DNA of 40,645 nt from an uncultured Eubacteriales bacterium (GCA_900547405.1 URGL01000017.1:1-40645); one strand, 5' to 3'; shown: positions 30,370 through 38,532, counted from the stretch's first letter. Notes: a model not told the origin generated them from the sequence alone. Program-made: numbers and translations.

Positions 30370-31139
30370 CCAAGCTGAAGATTGACAACGTTGTCAAGGA
30401 ATATGTGGGCAACAAGGGAAAAACCGTTGCCCTCAACGGTGTCAGCCTGGATATTAAGGAAAACGAATTCATCTGCGTGGTCGGCCCCTCCGGCTGCGGC
30501 AAGTCCACCCTGCTGAACATCATCGCAGGCCTTCTGGAGCCCACCTCCGGTGCCGTGTACCTGGACGGCAAGAAGATCGAGGGCACCGGCGTAGAGCGGG
30601 GCGTGGTCTTCCAGGGCTATGCCCTGTTCCCCTGGCGGACGGTGCTGAAAAATGTCATGTTCGGCCTGGAAATGAAGCGGATGCCCAAGGACCAGGCAGA
30701 GAAGATCGCCAAGAAGTACATCAAGGCCGTGGGCCTGGAGGGCTTCGAGCACGCCTATCCCAAGGAGCTTTCCGGCGGCATGCGCCAGAGAGTGGCCATT
30801 GCCCGGGCCTACGCGGCAGACCCTGAGGTGCTGCTGCTGGACGAGCCCTTCGGCGCTCTGGATGCCCAGACCAGAGTCCAGCTGCAAAGTGAGCTGCTGA
30901 ACACCTGGGAGCACGAGAAGAAGACCTGCTTCTTCATCACCCACGATGTGGACGAGGCCATTATCCTGGCCCAGCGGGTCATTATCATGTCCGCCCGTCC
31001 CGGCCGGATCAAAAAGATCGTGGACATCGACATTCCCTATCCCCGGACCCAGGCCACCAAAACCGATCCCCGGTTCCTGGAGCTGAAAACCGAGATCTGG
31101 AACGAGGTCTACCAGGAATTCCTGGAAGTCCGCAAGTAA
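30351..31139 (+). CDS. NitT/TauT-type ABC transporter ATP-binding protein
   Basis: The protein is 262 aa, a complete ATPase of the SsuB/TauB type. Motifs are Walker A VVGPSGCGKSTLL (about residues 43-55), Q-loop VVFQGYALFPWR (about 84-95), signature LSGGMRQRVAIARAY (about 143-157), Walker B VLLLDEPFGALD and H-loop FFITHDVDEA. The FPWRTVLKN stretch is typical of this subfamily. Unlike the ATPase at 3844-4416 its Walker A is canonical. A small hairpin (CCGGC/GCCGG, 31150-31165) separates it from the binding-protein gene. Confidence 0.92.
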   Translation: MAGENLTKLKIDNVVKEYVGNKGKTVALNGVSLDIKENEFICVVGPSGCGKSTLLNIIAGLLEPTSGAVYLDGKKIEGTGVERGVVFQGYALFPWRTVLKNVMFGLEMKRMPKDQAEKIAKKYIKAVGLEGFEHAYPKELSGGMRQRVAIARAYAADPEVLLLDEPFGALDAQTRVQLQSELLNTWEHEKKTCFFITHDVDEAIILAQRVIIMSARPGRIKKIVDIDIPYPRTQATKTDPRFLELKTEIWNEVYQEFLEVRK

Positions 31140-31190
31140 TGTGAATTTACCGGCACCAAAGCCGGAAATGAAAAAAATGGAGGAACCTTT

Positions 31191-32255
31191 ATGAAGAAAC
31201 TGTTTGCCCTGCTGCTCGCAGCCGCTATGGTCCTGTCCATGGCCGCCTGCGGCGGAAAGACCGACGCCCCCGCCACCACCGCTGCCCCCGAAACCACTGC
31301 CGCTCCCGCCGCCACCGAGGCTCCCGCCGAGACCGAAGCCCCTGTGGAAACCGTGAAGCTGAACGTGGCCTATATGCCCAACTACGCTTCCCTGTGGTCC
31401 GTTCTCACCGCCATGGACAAGGGCTACTTTGCCGAGGAAGGCATTGAAGTCACTCTGTGGGAGTTCGCTGACGGTCCCTCCGAGATCGCCGCTATGGAAG
31501 GCGGCAGCATCGATCTGGCTTACATCGGCCACGGCGCCCACAAGCTGTGCATCAACGGCCAGGCCAACATCTTCCTGCCCTCCTCCGTCCACAGCACCGA
31601 CCGCATCATCGTCCTGCCCTCCTCCGGTGTCACCTCCGTTGACGACATCGCCAACCTGAAGGGCAAGAAGATCGCCTACAACGGCGGCTCCTCCTCTGAG
31701 ACCGCTCTGCAGGGCGCTCTGGCTGCCGCCGGCCTGACCATGGACGACATCCAGGCCTACGAAATGGACGCCACCAACATGGTCGCCGCCATGATGTCCG
31801 GCAACGTGGATGCCTGCACCGCCTGGAACCCCTACTCCAACCAGATCATGGGGAACTGCGAAGGCGCTCTGGAGCTGGAGTTCGCCACCAACTCCGTGAA
31901 TATGTCCAGCTGGATCTGCCTGCCCAGCTATGCGGAAGCCAACCACGATGTTCTGGTCCGCTTCACCCGCGCTCTGCTGAAGGGCATGCAGTTCGCCTCC
32001 CAGCAGGAAAACTGGGACTACGCCGTGGAGCTCTACGCCAAGCAGTGCGCCAAGGACTTTACCGCCTGCCAGGTTGAGACCGGCGACGCCACCTGGTTCT
32101 CCGCCGACTACATCAAGCAGGGTCTGGCCGATGGCACCTTCACCGACCTCTACACCCGTCAGCAGCAGATGTTTATCGACAACGGCGCTGTGGAAGCTCC
32201 TGTGGAGCTCAGCAACTACATCCTCTTCGACGTTATGAACGAGGCTCTGGGCTAA
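31191..32255 (+). CDS. NMT1/SsuA-type ABC transporter substrate-binding lipoprotein
   Basis: The protein is 354 aa. The lipoprotein signal ends SMAAC (Cys20). A Thr/Ala/Pro/Glu-rich linker reaches about residue 54. The binding domain begins LNVAYMPNYASLWSVLTAMDKGYF and continues with GGSIDLAYIGHGAHK, ANLKGKKIAYNGGSSSETAL and NVDACTAWNPY, the usual series of SsuA/ThiY-like receptors. GGAGGAACC precedes the ATG. It is the only receptor for this importer. Genes around it point to an amino-sugar-related ligand, which would be new for the family; a charged or sulfonated sugar derivative is one possibility, purely by inference. Confidence 0.9.
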   Translation: MKKLFALLLAAAMVLSMAACGGKTDAPATTAAPETTAAPAATEAPAETEAPVETVKLNVAYMPNYASLWSVLTAMDKGYFAEEGIEVTLWEFADGPSEIAAMEGGSIDLAYIGHGAHKLCINGQANIFLPSSVHSTDRIIVLPSSGVTSVDDIANLKGKKIAYNGGSSSETALQGALAAAGLTMDDIQAYEMDATNMVAAMMSGNVDACTAWNPYSNQIMGNCEGALELEFATNSVNMSSWICLPSYAEANHDVLVRFTRALLKGMQFASQQENWDYAVELYAKQCAKDFTACQVETGDATWFSADYIKQGLADGTFTDLYTRQQQMFIDNGAVEAPVELSNYILFDVMNEALG

Positions 32256-32264
32256 AAACATTCT

Positions 32265-32296
32265 GAGGGCCGCCTCGCGGGAGGCGGCCCCCTTTT
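32265..32296 (+). terminator. Hairpin/attenuator between the binding protein gene and nagA
   Basis: GGGCCGCCTC-GCGG-GAGGCGGCCC (about 32267-32290) is followed by CCTTTTTGG. It may lower transcription into nagA relative to the receptor gene, as is common in ABC operons. Confidence 0.7.
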
Positions 32297-32315
32297 TGGA
32301 TTTCAGGAGGACAAT

Positions 32316-33449
32316 ATGAACTACTATATTCAAAACGGCTCCGTCTATGCGGACCGCCAATTCCAGGACCTGACCCTGCACATCGTAGACGGCAAAATTG
32401 AGTTTGCCGGAGCCGTCCCTGCCGGGGCAGAGGTCATCGATGCCCAGGGGGCCAGGATCGTTCCGGGCTTTATCGACACCCATATGCACGGAGCCGTTGG
32501 CGTGGACGTAAACGGAGCCACTGCCGAGGATCTGGAAACCATCGGCGCCTTCCTTGCCCGGCACGGCACCACTTCCTTCCAGGCCTCCGTACTGACAGAC
32601 ACCCAACAGCAGACCGAATGGTGCATCCGGGAGTTCAACCGTTATCGGGAATCTCCCCGGAAGGGCGCGGAGCTGGTAGGCATCCACCTGGAAGGCCCCT
32701 TCCTGGCAAAGGAATACAAGGGAGCCATGCCAGAGCATCTGCTGCAAAACACCAACATTGACCTGGTCCGGCATTATCAGGAGCTGGCCCGGGGCGGCAT
32801 CCGTTACATCACCCTGTCCCCGGAGCTCCCCGGGGTGCTGGACATGATCCCGGAGCTCAAAAGAATCGGCATCACCGTGGGCATCGGCCACTCCGGCGCT
32901 ACCTACGCCCAGGCCATGGAGGCCATCTCCCTGGGGGCCACGGTGGGCACCCATGTAGGCAACGCCATGCGGCTGTTCCACCAGCACGAGCCCGCCATCT
33001 TCGGGGCCGTCATGGAAAGCGACCTATACTGCGAGACCATCTGCGACGGCCGCCATTTGGTCCCCGGCACAGTGCGGATGTACTGCAAGTGCAAGGGCCT
33101 GGACCGCATTGTGGCCATTACGGATTCCATTATGGCCGCGGGCCTTCCGGACGGCAACTACCACCTGGGCGTCAACGACGTGGTGGTCAAGGACGGAGAC
33201 GCGAAGCTGGCCAGCGACGGCACCCGGGCAGGCTCCACCCTGACCCAGGACCGGGCTCTGAAAAATATGCTTGCCTGGCTCCCCTATTCCCTGGAGGAGA
33301 TCCTTCCCACTCTCACAGAAAACCCCGCCAGGGAAATGAACCTGTGGCAGACCAAGGGCTCCATTGCTCCGGGCAAGGACGCGGACCTGGTCCTGCTGGA
33401 CGAGCAGGCCAATATTCTCCAGGTTTACACCCGGGGCCTCCGGGTATAG
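32316..33449 (+). CDS. nagA: N-acetylglucosamine-6-phosphate deacetylase
   Basis: Removes the acetyl group from GlcNAc 6-phosphate to give glucosamine 6-phosphate and acetate. The protein is 377 aa, the usual length. Amidohydrolase motifs are the metal-binding HxH in FIDTHMHGAVG (about residues 52-62), HLEGPFLAKEYKGA (about 123-136, metal Glu), GIGHSGATY (about 189-197), THVGNAMRLFH (about 209-219), ICDGRHL and the catalytic Asp in AITDSIMAAG (about 268-277). NAMRLFH matches the substrate loop in shortened form. AGGAGGACA precedes the ATG. Last gene of the plus operon, with terminator 33463-33500. Confidence 0.92.
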   Translation: MNYYIQNGSVYADRQFQDLTLHIVDGKIEFAGAVPAGAEVIDAQGARIVPGFIDTHMHGAVGVDVNGATAEDLETIGAFLARHGTTSFQASVLTDTQQQTEWCIREFNRYRESPRKGAELVGIHLEGPFLAKEYKGAMPEHLLQNTNIDLVRHYQELARGGIRYITLSPELPGVLDMIPELKRIGITVGIGHSGATYAQAMEAISLGATVGTHVGNAMRLFHQHEPAIFGAVMESDLYCETICDGRHLVPGTVRMYCKCKGLDRIVAITDSIMAAGLPDGNYHLGVNDVVVKDGDAKLASDGTRAGSTLTQDRALKNMLAWLPYSLEEILPTLTENPAREMNLWQTKGSIAPGKDADLVLLDEQANILQVYTRGLRV

Positions 33450-33462
33450 GCCGCCATATGCC

Positions 33463-33500
33463 AAGTACGCCGTTTTCCTCTGGGAGACGGCGTACTTTTC
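33463..33500 (+). terminator. Terminator of the ABC-nagA operon
   Basis: AAGTACGCCGT (33463-33473) pairs with ACGGCGTACTT (33487-33497) and is followed by TTCC. The T run is short but the stem is perfect over 11 base pairs. Confidence 0.65.
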
Positions 33501-33504
33501 CGCG

Positions 33505-33537
33505 CAAAAAAACCGCCCCGAGTATTCCCAAGGCGGT
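33505..33537 (-). terminator. Terminator of the HPr-like gene
   Basis: On the minus strand ACCGCC (33532-33537) pairs with GGCGGT (33512-33517) over a loop of 14 bases that contains further G:C possibilities, followed by TTTTTTT. Confidence 0.65.
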
Positions 33538-33553
33538 GCTCTGAGAGCCGTAT

Positions 33554-33787
33554 TCAAAGAAGCAGGAATCGCTGGGACTCCTGGAAGAAGCGGTGAAACT
33601 CTTCTTCGGTGCACTCCGCGTGAACGGTGATGGGACCGGAAAGCCGAAGGCAGAAGATCTCCATAAAGCTCTTTCCGTCTACGGTACGAAATCCGTCGGA
33701 TAGAGACACCCGGCAAAGGGGCGCTGACAGGGTCACAAAATCGTTTACATCCCGCACAGAGTGAAGGCGTATCACAAAATCATGCAT
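33554..33787 (-). CDS. HPr-like protein without a normal phosphorylation site
   Basis: HPr carries phosphate in the sugar phosphotransferase system and, in Firmicutes, mediates catabolite repression through a serine. The protein is 77 aa, a little short. The fold pattern is clear: MHDFVIRLHSVRDVNDFV, then VSLSDGFRTVDGKSFMEIF and the C-terminal helix EEEFHRFFQE. The active-site motif LHARPA is LHSVRD, so the His lacks the usual Arg-Pro context and phosphotransfer is doubtful. The DGKSFME serine region equivalent to Ser46 is kept, as in Crh. The ATG at 33787 follows AGGAGG by five bases. It is divergent from mtaB; 33788-33955 is AT-rich promoter DNA with TATTAT-type -10 words and an ATAATA/TATTAT inverted repeat. 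Confidence 0.72.
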   Translation of the reverse strand: MHDFVIRLHSVRDVNDFVTLSAPLCRVSLSDGFRTVDGKSFMEIFCLRLSGPITVHAECTEEEFHRFFQESQRFLLL

Positions 33788-33955
33788 AAAAACCTCCTGC
33801 GGCTGTACAAACGACCGGCTTTCATGTATAATATGATTGCCTAAGGGCCAAACGAATAATATGCACGTATTATACTGATATTTTTGAAGAAATGCAATTG
33901 TCGGTTTGGCTAATAATAACAAGGGAGCGCCTGCAAAATTGGCGATTTTAACAAG

Positions 33956-35245
33956 ATGCGAATTGCTTTTTATACCCTCGGATGCAAAACAAACCAATAT
34001 GAGACCCAGGCCATGGAGCACCTGCTGCGCTCTATGGGCCACGAGATCGGCCGTTTTGACGAGAAGTGCGATGCCTACGTGATCAATACCTGCTCTGTCA
34101 CCGCCATTGCCGACAAGAAAAACCGGGCCGTGATCCGCCGGTGCCGCCGGGAGAACCCGGAGTCCGTCATCGGCGTCTGCGGCTGCTACACCCAGCACGC
34201 CCCGGAGGCTGTCAAGACATTGGGCGTTGATGTATTGGGGGGCTCCGGCGGGCGGCAGGAGTTCCTGGCGCACCTGCTGGAGGCCCTGGAGGGCAAGGCC
34301 CACCAGGACACCCTGGACAATGCCCTGGGCCGCCGGGAATTTGAGATCCTGCCCCCCGGCGGGCTGGAGGAGCGGACCCGGGCCATGCTGAAGGTCCAGG
34401 ACGGCTGCGTCAACTTCTGCGCCTACTGCATCATCCCCTATACCCGGGGTCCCGTCCGCTCCGCCCCACTGGAAACCGCTCTGGAGCAGGCAAAGGAGCT
34501 GGCCGCTCAGGGCTACCGGGAGATCGTGGTGACAGGCATCGAGATCGCCAGCTGGGGCGTAGATCTGCCGGGCAAGCCCCCCCTGACGGCACTGCTGACG
34601 GCCCTGTGCCAGGCGGTGCCCCAGGTCCGCATCCGGCTGGGAAGCCTGGAGCCCAGGGTCATTACCGAGGACTTCTGCCGGGAACTCCGGGGTTACCCGA
34701 ACCTCTGCCCCCAGTTCCACCTGAGTATGCAGTCCGGCTGCGACACGGTGCTGAAGCGGATGCGCCGGAAATATGACACCGGCCGGTACTACGAAAGTCT
34801 CCGGCTCTTACGGGAATATTTCCCCGGCTGCGCCGTGACCACAGATATGATCGTGGCCTTCCCGGGAGAGACCGAGGAGGAGTTCCGGATGAGTCTGGAC
34901 TTCATCCGCCGGTGCGCCTTCGCCGACATGCACATCTTCCCCTACTCCCGCCGCCCGGGCACCCCGGCGGACACCATGCCCGGCCAGCTGGGCAACGCCG
35001 TAAAGGAGGCCCGAAGCCGGGAAGCCATTGCCCTGGCTCAGCAGATGAATACCGCTTACCGGCAGGCTCTGGTGGGCACCACCCAGCAGGTCCTTTTTGA
35101 AGACCGGCATCTGGCCTATTTCACCGGCCACGCCCCCAACTATGTCAAGGTTTATGCCGTAGGAGAGGACCTCCACAATGAACTCCGGAACGTAAAAATC
35201 ACCGGTCTCTATGAAGACGGTGTGTTCGGAGTGATTGACAAATGA
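33956..35245 (+). CDS. mtaB: tRNA (N6-threonylcarbamoyladenosine(37)-C2)-methylthiotransferase
   Basis: Radical SAM enzyme that adds a methylthio group to t6A37 of tRNAs for ANN codons. The protein is 429 aa. The N-terminal UPF0004 domain starts AFYTLGCKTNQYET (Cys10) with Cys in YVINTCSVTAIADKKNR (about residue 46) and GVCGCYTQHAPE (about 80), the auxiliary cluster ligands. The radical SAM motif is VQDGCVNFCAYCIIPYTRG (CxxxCxxC, about residues 148-156). A TRAM domain follows near the end. KTNQYET marks MtaB rather than MiaB. The ATG at 33956 has only a weak binding site; no better in-frame start exists upstream. Confidence 0.93.
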   Translation: MRIAFYTLGCKTNQYETQAMEHLLRSMGHEIGRFDEKCDAYVINTCSVTAIADKKNRAVIRRCRRENPESVIGVCGCYTQHAPEAVKTLGVDVLGGSGGRQEFLAHLLEALEGKAHQDTLDNALGRREFEILPPGGLEERTRAMLKVQDGCVNFCAYCIIPYTRGPVRSAPLETALEQAKELAAQGYREIVVTGIEIASWGVDLPGKPPLTALLTALCQAVPQVRIRLGSLEPRVITEDFCRELRGYPNLCPQFHLSMQSGCDTVLKRMRRKYDTGRYYESLRLLREYFPGCAVTTDMIVAFPGETEEEFRMSLDFIRRCAFADMHIFPYSRRPGTPADTMPGQLGNAVKEARSREAIALAQQMNTAYRQALVGTTQQVLFEDRHLAYFTGHAPNYVKVYAVGEDLHNELRNVKITGLYEDGVFGVIDK

Positions 35246-35293
35246 TTTCCGCCCCTCCTGTCCGGAGGGGCCAGAAAAACTTTGGAGGTAACC

Positions 35294-35902
35294 ATGATCC
35301 GCAAACTTTTCCCCGGCTTTACCTGGAAGCGCATGCTTCTCATCATCCTCGGGGCCGCCATTGTCTCCTTCGGCCTGTACAATATCCATCAGCAGTGCGG
35401 CGTCACGGAGGGCGGAGTCCTGGGCACGGTGCTGCTCATCCACCACTGGTTCGGGCTCCCGGCCTCCGTCATCACGCCCGTGCTGGACATCAGCTGCTAT
35501 CTGCTGGCCCTGAAGGTGCTGGGCGGGGACTTTATCCGCTGGTCCATCCTCTCCACCGCCTGGGTCTCCGGCTTTTTTAAGCTCTGGGAGAGCTTCCCGC
35601 CTATGCTGCCGAACCTCTCCGCCTATCCTCTGGCAGCGGCGCTGCTGGGAGCCCTGTTTGTCGGCGTTGGGGTAGGCCTCATCGTCCGGCAGGGAGGCTC
35701 CTCAGGGGGAGACGACGCTCTGGCTCTGTCTATTTCCGCCATGACCGGACTGCGGGTGTCCAAGGCCTATCTCTTTACGGACCTGACGGTATTGACTCTG
35801 TCCCTAAGCTACATTCCCATTCGCCGCATTGCCTATTCTCTGATTACCGTGACCATTTCCTCCTGGCTCATCGACCTGATCCAGGGAGCGGGTAAAAAAT
35901 AA
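35294..35902 (+). CDS. YitT-like family membrane protein
   Basis: The protein is 202 aa with about five helices. It starts IRKLFPGFTWKRMLLIILGAAI, and carries GGVLGTVLLIHHWFGLPASV, a loop RQGGSSGGDDALALSISAMTG (about residues 136-156) that resembles the RxGSTGGxDI motif of YitT proteins, and YLFTDLTVLTLSLSYIP. It lacks the C-terminal DUF2179 domain of full-length YitT (about 280 aa). GGAGGTAACC precedes the ATG at 35294. It is 48 bases after mtaB and probably co-transcribed. The family function is unknown. Confidence 0.75.
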   Translation: MIRKLFPGFTWKRMLLIILGAAIVSFGLYNIHQQCGVTEGGVLGTVLLIHHWFGLPASVITPVLDISCYLLALKVLGGDFIRWSILSTAWVSGFFKLWESFPPMLPNLSAYPLAAALLGALFVGVGVGLIVRQGGSSGGDDALALSISAMTGLRVSKAYLFTDLTVLTLSLSYIPIRRIAYSLITVTISSWLIDLIQGAGKK

Positions 35903-35946
35903 ATCAAAGAACCGGAAAGAGCGCAATGTTTTTTGGGGATTTTTAC

Positions 35947-35975
35947 TTGACATTTATCCTCCCCGCCGATACAAT
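35947..35975 (+). promoter_or_regulatory. Strong promoter of rny
   Basis: TTGACA (35947-35952), a 17-base spacer and TACAAT (35970-35975). The start would be near 35982, leaving a long leader of about 175 bases. Confidence 0.85.
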
Positions 35976-35981
35976 AAGATA

Positions 35982-36158
35982 GGATGTGAGCAGCCCCAAA
36001 GGCTGCCCTATTACCGGCGCGTATGCCGGGGTATGCGTTTTGCGCCTTGTGGCGTTTTGCGATAGATTGACGAAAGTCAAATTATAAGCTCAATTTCACA
36101 TGGGTACGATCCGCAGCCCTCCTGCGCCAATTTAAGGAAGGAGGTGCGTTGTGGAATT
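35982..36158 (+). promoter_or_regulatory. Long structured leader of rny
   Basis: Several hairpins in series: GCAGCC-N5-GGCTGC (35990-36006), ACCGGC-GCGTAT-GCCGGGGT (36013-36032), GCGCC-TTGT-GGCG (36042-36054) flanked by two GCGTTTTGC copies, and TTGAC-GAAA-GTCAA (36066-36079) with a GNRA loop. No open frame fits the leader. I do not recognise a known riboswitch; autoregulation of the ribonuclease mRNA is one possibility, a separate small RNA another. Confidence 0.5.
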
Positions 36159-37709
36159 ATGGAATGGTATCAGATTCTATTGATCGTTCTGGGCATTTTG
36201 GTGGCTGGCGCCGCCGGTTTTGCCATCGGTATTGCCTATCGGAAGAAGGTGGCAGAACGGGAGATCGGCTCTGCCGAGGAAGAGGCCACCCGTCTGATCA
36301 ATGAAGCCATCCGAAACGGTGAAAACCGGAAAAAGGAAATGCTTCTGGAGGCCAAGGACGAGATCCATAAATCCCGCACAGAAAACGACCGCGAAGTCAA
36401 AGAGCGCCGTGCCGAACTGACCAAACAGGAACGCCGGCTTGAGCAAAAGGAAACAACCCTGGACCGTAAGACCGAGGCCTTCGAGAAGAAGGAAGAGGAA
36501 CTGAACAGACGCATGACCGCCCTGGCCCAGACCCAGTCTGAGGCCGAGGAACTGAAGGCCAAGCAGCTGGAAACTCTGGAGCAGCTCTCCGGGCTGACCC
36601 AGGACCAGGCAAAGGAGTATCTGCTCCAGAGCATTGAAAACGACGTCCGTCACGAAGCCGCTATGAAGATCAAGGAGATCGAGCAGCAGCTGAAGGACGA
36701 GGCGGAGGAAAAGGGCCGGGAGATCATTGCCACCGCCATCCAGCGGTGCGCCGCGGACCACGCCGCCGAGACCACCGTCTCCGTGGTGCCCCTGCCCAAC
36801 GATGAGATGAAGGGCCGCATCATTGGCCGGGAGGGCCGGAACATCCGGACCCTGGAGACCATCACCGGCGTGGACCTGATCATCGACGACACCCCCGAGG
36901 CCATCACCGTCTCCAGCTTCGATCCCGTCCGCCGGGAGGTTGCCAGACTGGCTCTGGAGAAGCTGATCGTAGACGGACGCATCCACCCCACCCGCATCGA
37001 GGACATGGTGGAGAAGGCCCGGAAGGAGGTAGACCGCACCATCCGGGAGGAGGGCGAGCGTGCCTGCTACGAGACCGGTGTGCACAACCTGAACCCGGAG
37101 CTCATCAAGATCCTGGGCCGCCAGAAGTACCGTACCTCCTACGGCCAGAACGTGCTGAACCACTCCATCGAGGTGGCTCACATCGCCGGTCTTATGGCCG
37201 CCGAGCTGGGCGTAGACGTGGCCCTGGCCAAGCGGGCCGGTCTATTGCATGACCTGGGCAAATCCATCGACCACGAGGTCGAGGGCAGCCATGTGCAACT
37301 GGGCGCGGATCTTGCCCGGAAGTACAAGGAAAATCCCGTCATCATCAACGCCATTGAGGCCCACCACGGGGACGTGGAGCCCAAGACCGTCATCGCCGTG
37401 CTGGTTCAGGCCGCCGATGCCATCTCCGCCGCCCGTCCCGGTGCCCGGAGAGAGAACGTGGAGAATTATATCCGCCGCCTGCAGAAGCTGGAGGAGCTCA
37501 CCAACTCCTACCCCGGCGTGGACAAGTCCTACGCCATCCAGGCCGGCCGGGAGGTCCGGATCATGGTCAAGCCCGAAGTGGTCACCGAGGACAATATGAT
37601 CCTCCTGGCCCGGGACATTGCCAAGAAGATCGAGTCCGAGCTGGAATACCCCGGCCAGATCAAGGTCAACGTCATCCGGGAAACCAAGGCTGTGGAGTAC
37701 GCAAAGTAA
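36159..37709 (+). CDS. rny: Ribonuclease Y
   Basis: Membrane-anchored endoribonuclease that starts mRNA decay in Firmicutes. The protein is 516 aa, the normal length. One N-terminal helix (YQILLIVLGILVAGAAGFAI) is followed by a long Glu/Lys/Arg-rich coiled coil to about residue 190. A KH domain follows with GRIIGREGRNIRTLE (about 222-236). An HD domain has HSIEVAHIAGLMA and LLHDLGKSIDHE (about 364-375), the catalytic His-Asp. The start is the ATG at 36159; AGGAGG at 36139-36144 is 14 bases away. An in-frame GTG at 36144 lies inside that site, so is unlikely. Terminator at 37715-37748. Confidence 0.96.
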   Translation: MEWYQILLIVLGILVAGAAGFAIGIAYRKKVAEREIGSAEEEATRLINEAIRNGENRKKEMLLEAKDEIHKSRTENDREVKERRAELTKQERRLEQKETTLDRKTEAFEKKEEELNRRMTALAQTQSEAEELKAKQLETLEQLSGLTQDQAKEYLLQSIENDVRHEAAMKIKEIEQQLKDEAEEKGREIIATAIQRCAADHAAETTVSVVPLPNDEMKGRIIGREGRNIRTLETITGVDLIIDDTPEAITVSSFDPVRREVARLALEKLIVDGRIHPTRIEDMVEKARKEVDRTIREEGERACYETGVHNLNPELIKILGRQKYRTSYGQNVLNHSIEVAHIAGLMAAELGVDVALAKRAGLLHDLGKSIDHEVEGSHVQLGADLARKYKENPVIINAIEAHHGDVEPKTVIAVLVQAADAISAARPGARRENVENYIRRLQKLEELTNSYPGVDKSYAIQAGREVRIMVKPEVVTEDNMILLARDIAKKIESELEYPGQIKVNVIRETKAVEYAK

Positions 37710-37714
37710 AATTT

Positions 37715-37749
37715 TCTCCCGAATCCCAGCAGGGATTCGGGAGATTTTA
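37715..37749 (+). terminator. Terminator of rny
   Basis: TCTCCCGAATCCC-AGCA-GGGATTCGGGAGA (37715-37744), a 13-base-pair perfect stem, is followed by TTTTAT. Read-through would supply the next gene, which has no separate promoter that I can see. Confidence 0.8.
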
Positions 37750-37767
37750 TGTAAGGATATTCTGGAT

Positions 37768-38463
37768 ATGAACATAACAAACGATTTGAAAGGCAAACTC
37801 TGGGGTGTGGGCGTAGGCCCGGGGGACCCGGAGCTGCTGACCCTGAAGGCCATCCGGGTCATTTCCCAGGCGGATGTGATCCTGGTGCCGGACAGCTGCA
37901 AGTCCGACAATGTGGCCCTGGCCATTGCCGGGGAATATGTGAAGGGCAAGGAAATCCGGAAGGTCTCCACCCCCATGATCCGGGATCAGGGTGCCCTGGA
38001 CCGGGCTTTTGAGGAGGCGGCGGATACCGTCTCCCGGCTCCTGGACCAGGGAAAGCAAGCGGTCTTTCTCACTCTGGGAGACCCCTGCGTCTATTCTACC
38101 TATATGTACATCCATGAGCGGGTGCGCGCCCGGGGCTATGCCGTAGAGGTCGTTCCCGGCATTCCCTCCTTCTGCGCCGCTGCGGCACGGCTGAATCAGT
38201 CCCTCTGTCAGGGCTCCGAGCCCCTGCTGATCCTCCCCGCCTCCCACAACCGGCTGGAGCTATTGGATGTTCCTGCCAACAAGGTCCTGATGAAGGCGGG
38301 AAGCGCCATCCTGGAGCTGAAGCAGACTCTCCAGGAGCGAGGGGAACTGGAAAAGGCCTCCATGGTAGAAAACTGCACCATGGAAAACGAGCGGGTGTAT
38401 CCCCATATGAAGGACCTGGAAGACCCCAGCGGATATTTCTCCTTGGTCATCGTGAAGGAATAA
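37768..38463 (+). CDS. cobI: Precorrin-2/cobalt-factor-2 C20-methyltransferase
   Basis: SAM-dependent methyltransferase of corrin ring synthesis (CobI/CbiL). The protein is 231 aa, the usual length. It has the tetrapyrrole methylase start KLWGVGVGPGDPELLTLKA (about residues 10-28), the internal LTLGDPCVYSTYMYIHERV (about 108-126) and VVPGIPSFCAAAARL (about 138-152). TYMYI is typical of the C20 enzyme. AAGGAT precedes the ATG at 37768 by about 12 bases. No other cobalamin gene is in the window, so it is separated from the main pathway. Whether cobI or cbiL is the better symbol depends on whether cobalt enters early. Confidence 0.88.
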   Translation: MNITNDLKGKLWGVGVGPGDPELLTLKAIRVISQADVILVPDSCKSDNVALAIAGEYVKGKEIRKVSTPMIRDQGALDRAFEEAADTVSRLLDQGKQAVFLTLGDPCVYSTYMYIHERVRARGYAVEVVPGIPSFCAAAARLNQSLCQGSEPLLILPASHNRLELLDVPANKVLMKAGSAILELKQTLQERGELEKASMVENCTMENERVYPHMKDLEDPSGYFSLVIVKE

Positions 38464-38473
38464 TTTTTCAAAA

Positions 38474-38520
38474 CCACCGCCCGGCCCCCTCGTCAAGGGT
38501 GCCGGGCGGTGGTTTTTGGC
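38474..38520. terminator. Bidirectional terminator between cobI and dnaJ
   Basis: AACCACCGCCCGGC (from 38474) pairs with GCCGGGCGGTGGTT and is followed by TTT on the plus strand and by AAAA-derived T residues on the minus strand. It serves cobI and probably also the dnaK-dnaJ transcript. Confidence 0.8.
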
Positions 38521-38532
38521 GTGAAAAACCAT

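Noticed and set aside
30210..32987. Very long open frame (over 900 codons) on the minus strand
   Set aside because: It lies antisense to four clear plus-strand genes (permease, ATPase, receptor, nagA) whose motifs and ribosome binding sites are complete; its translation is low-complexity Gly/Val/His-rich, a by-product of GC-rich codons.
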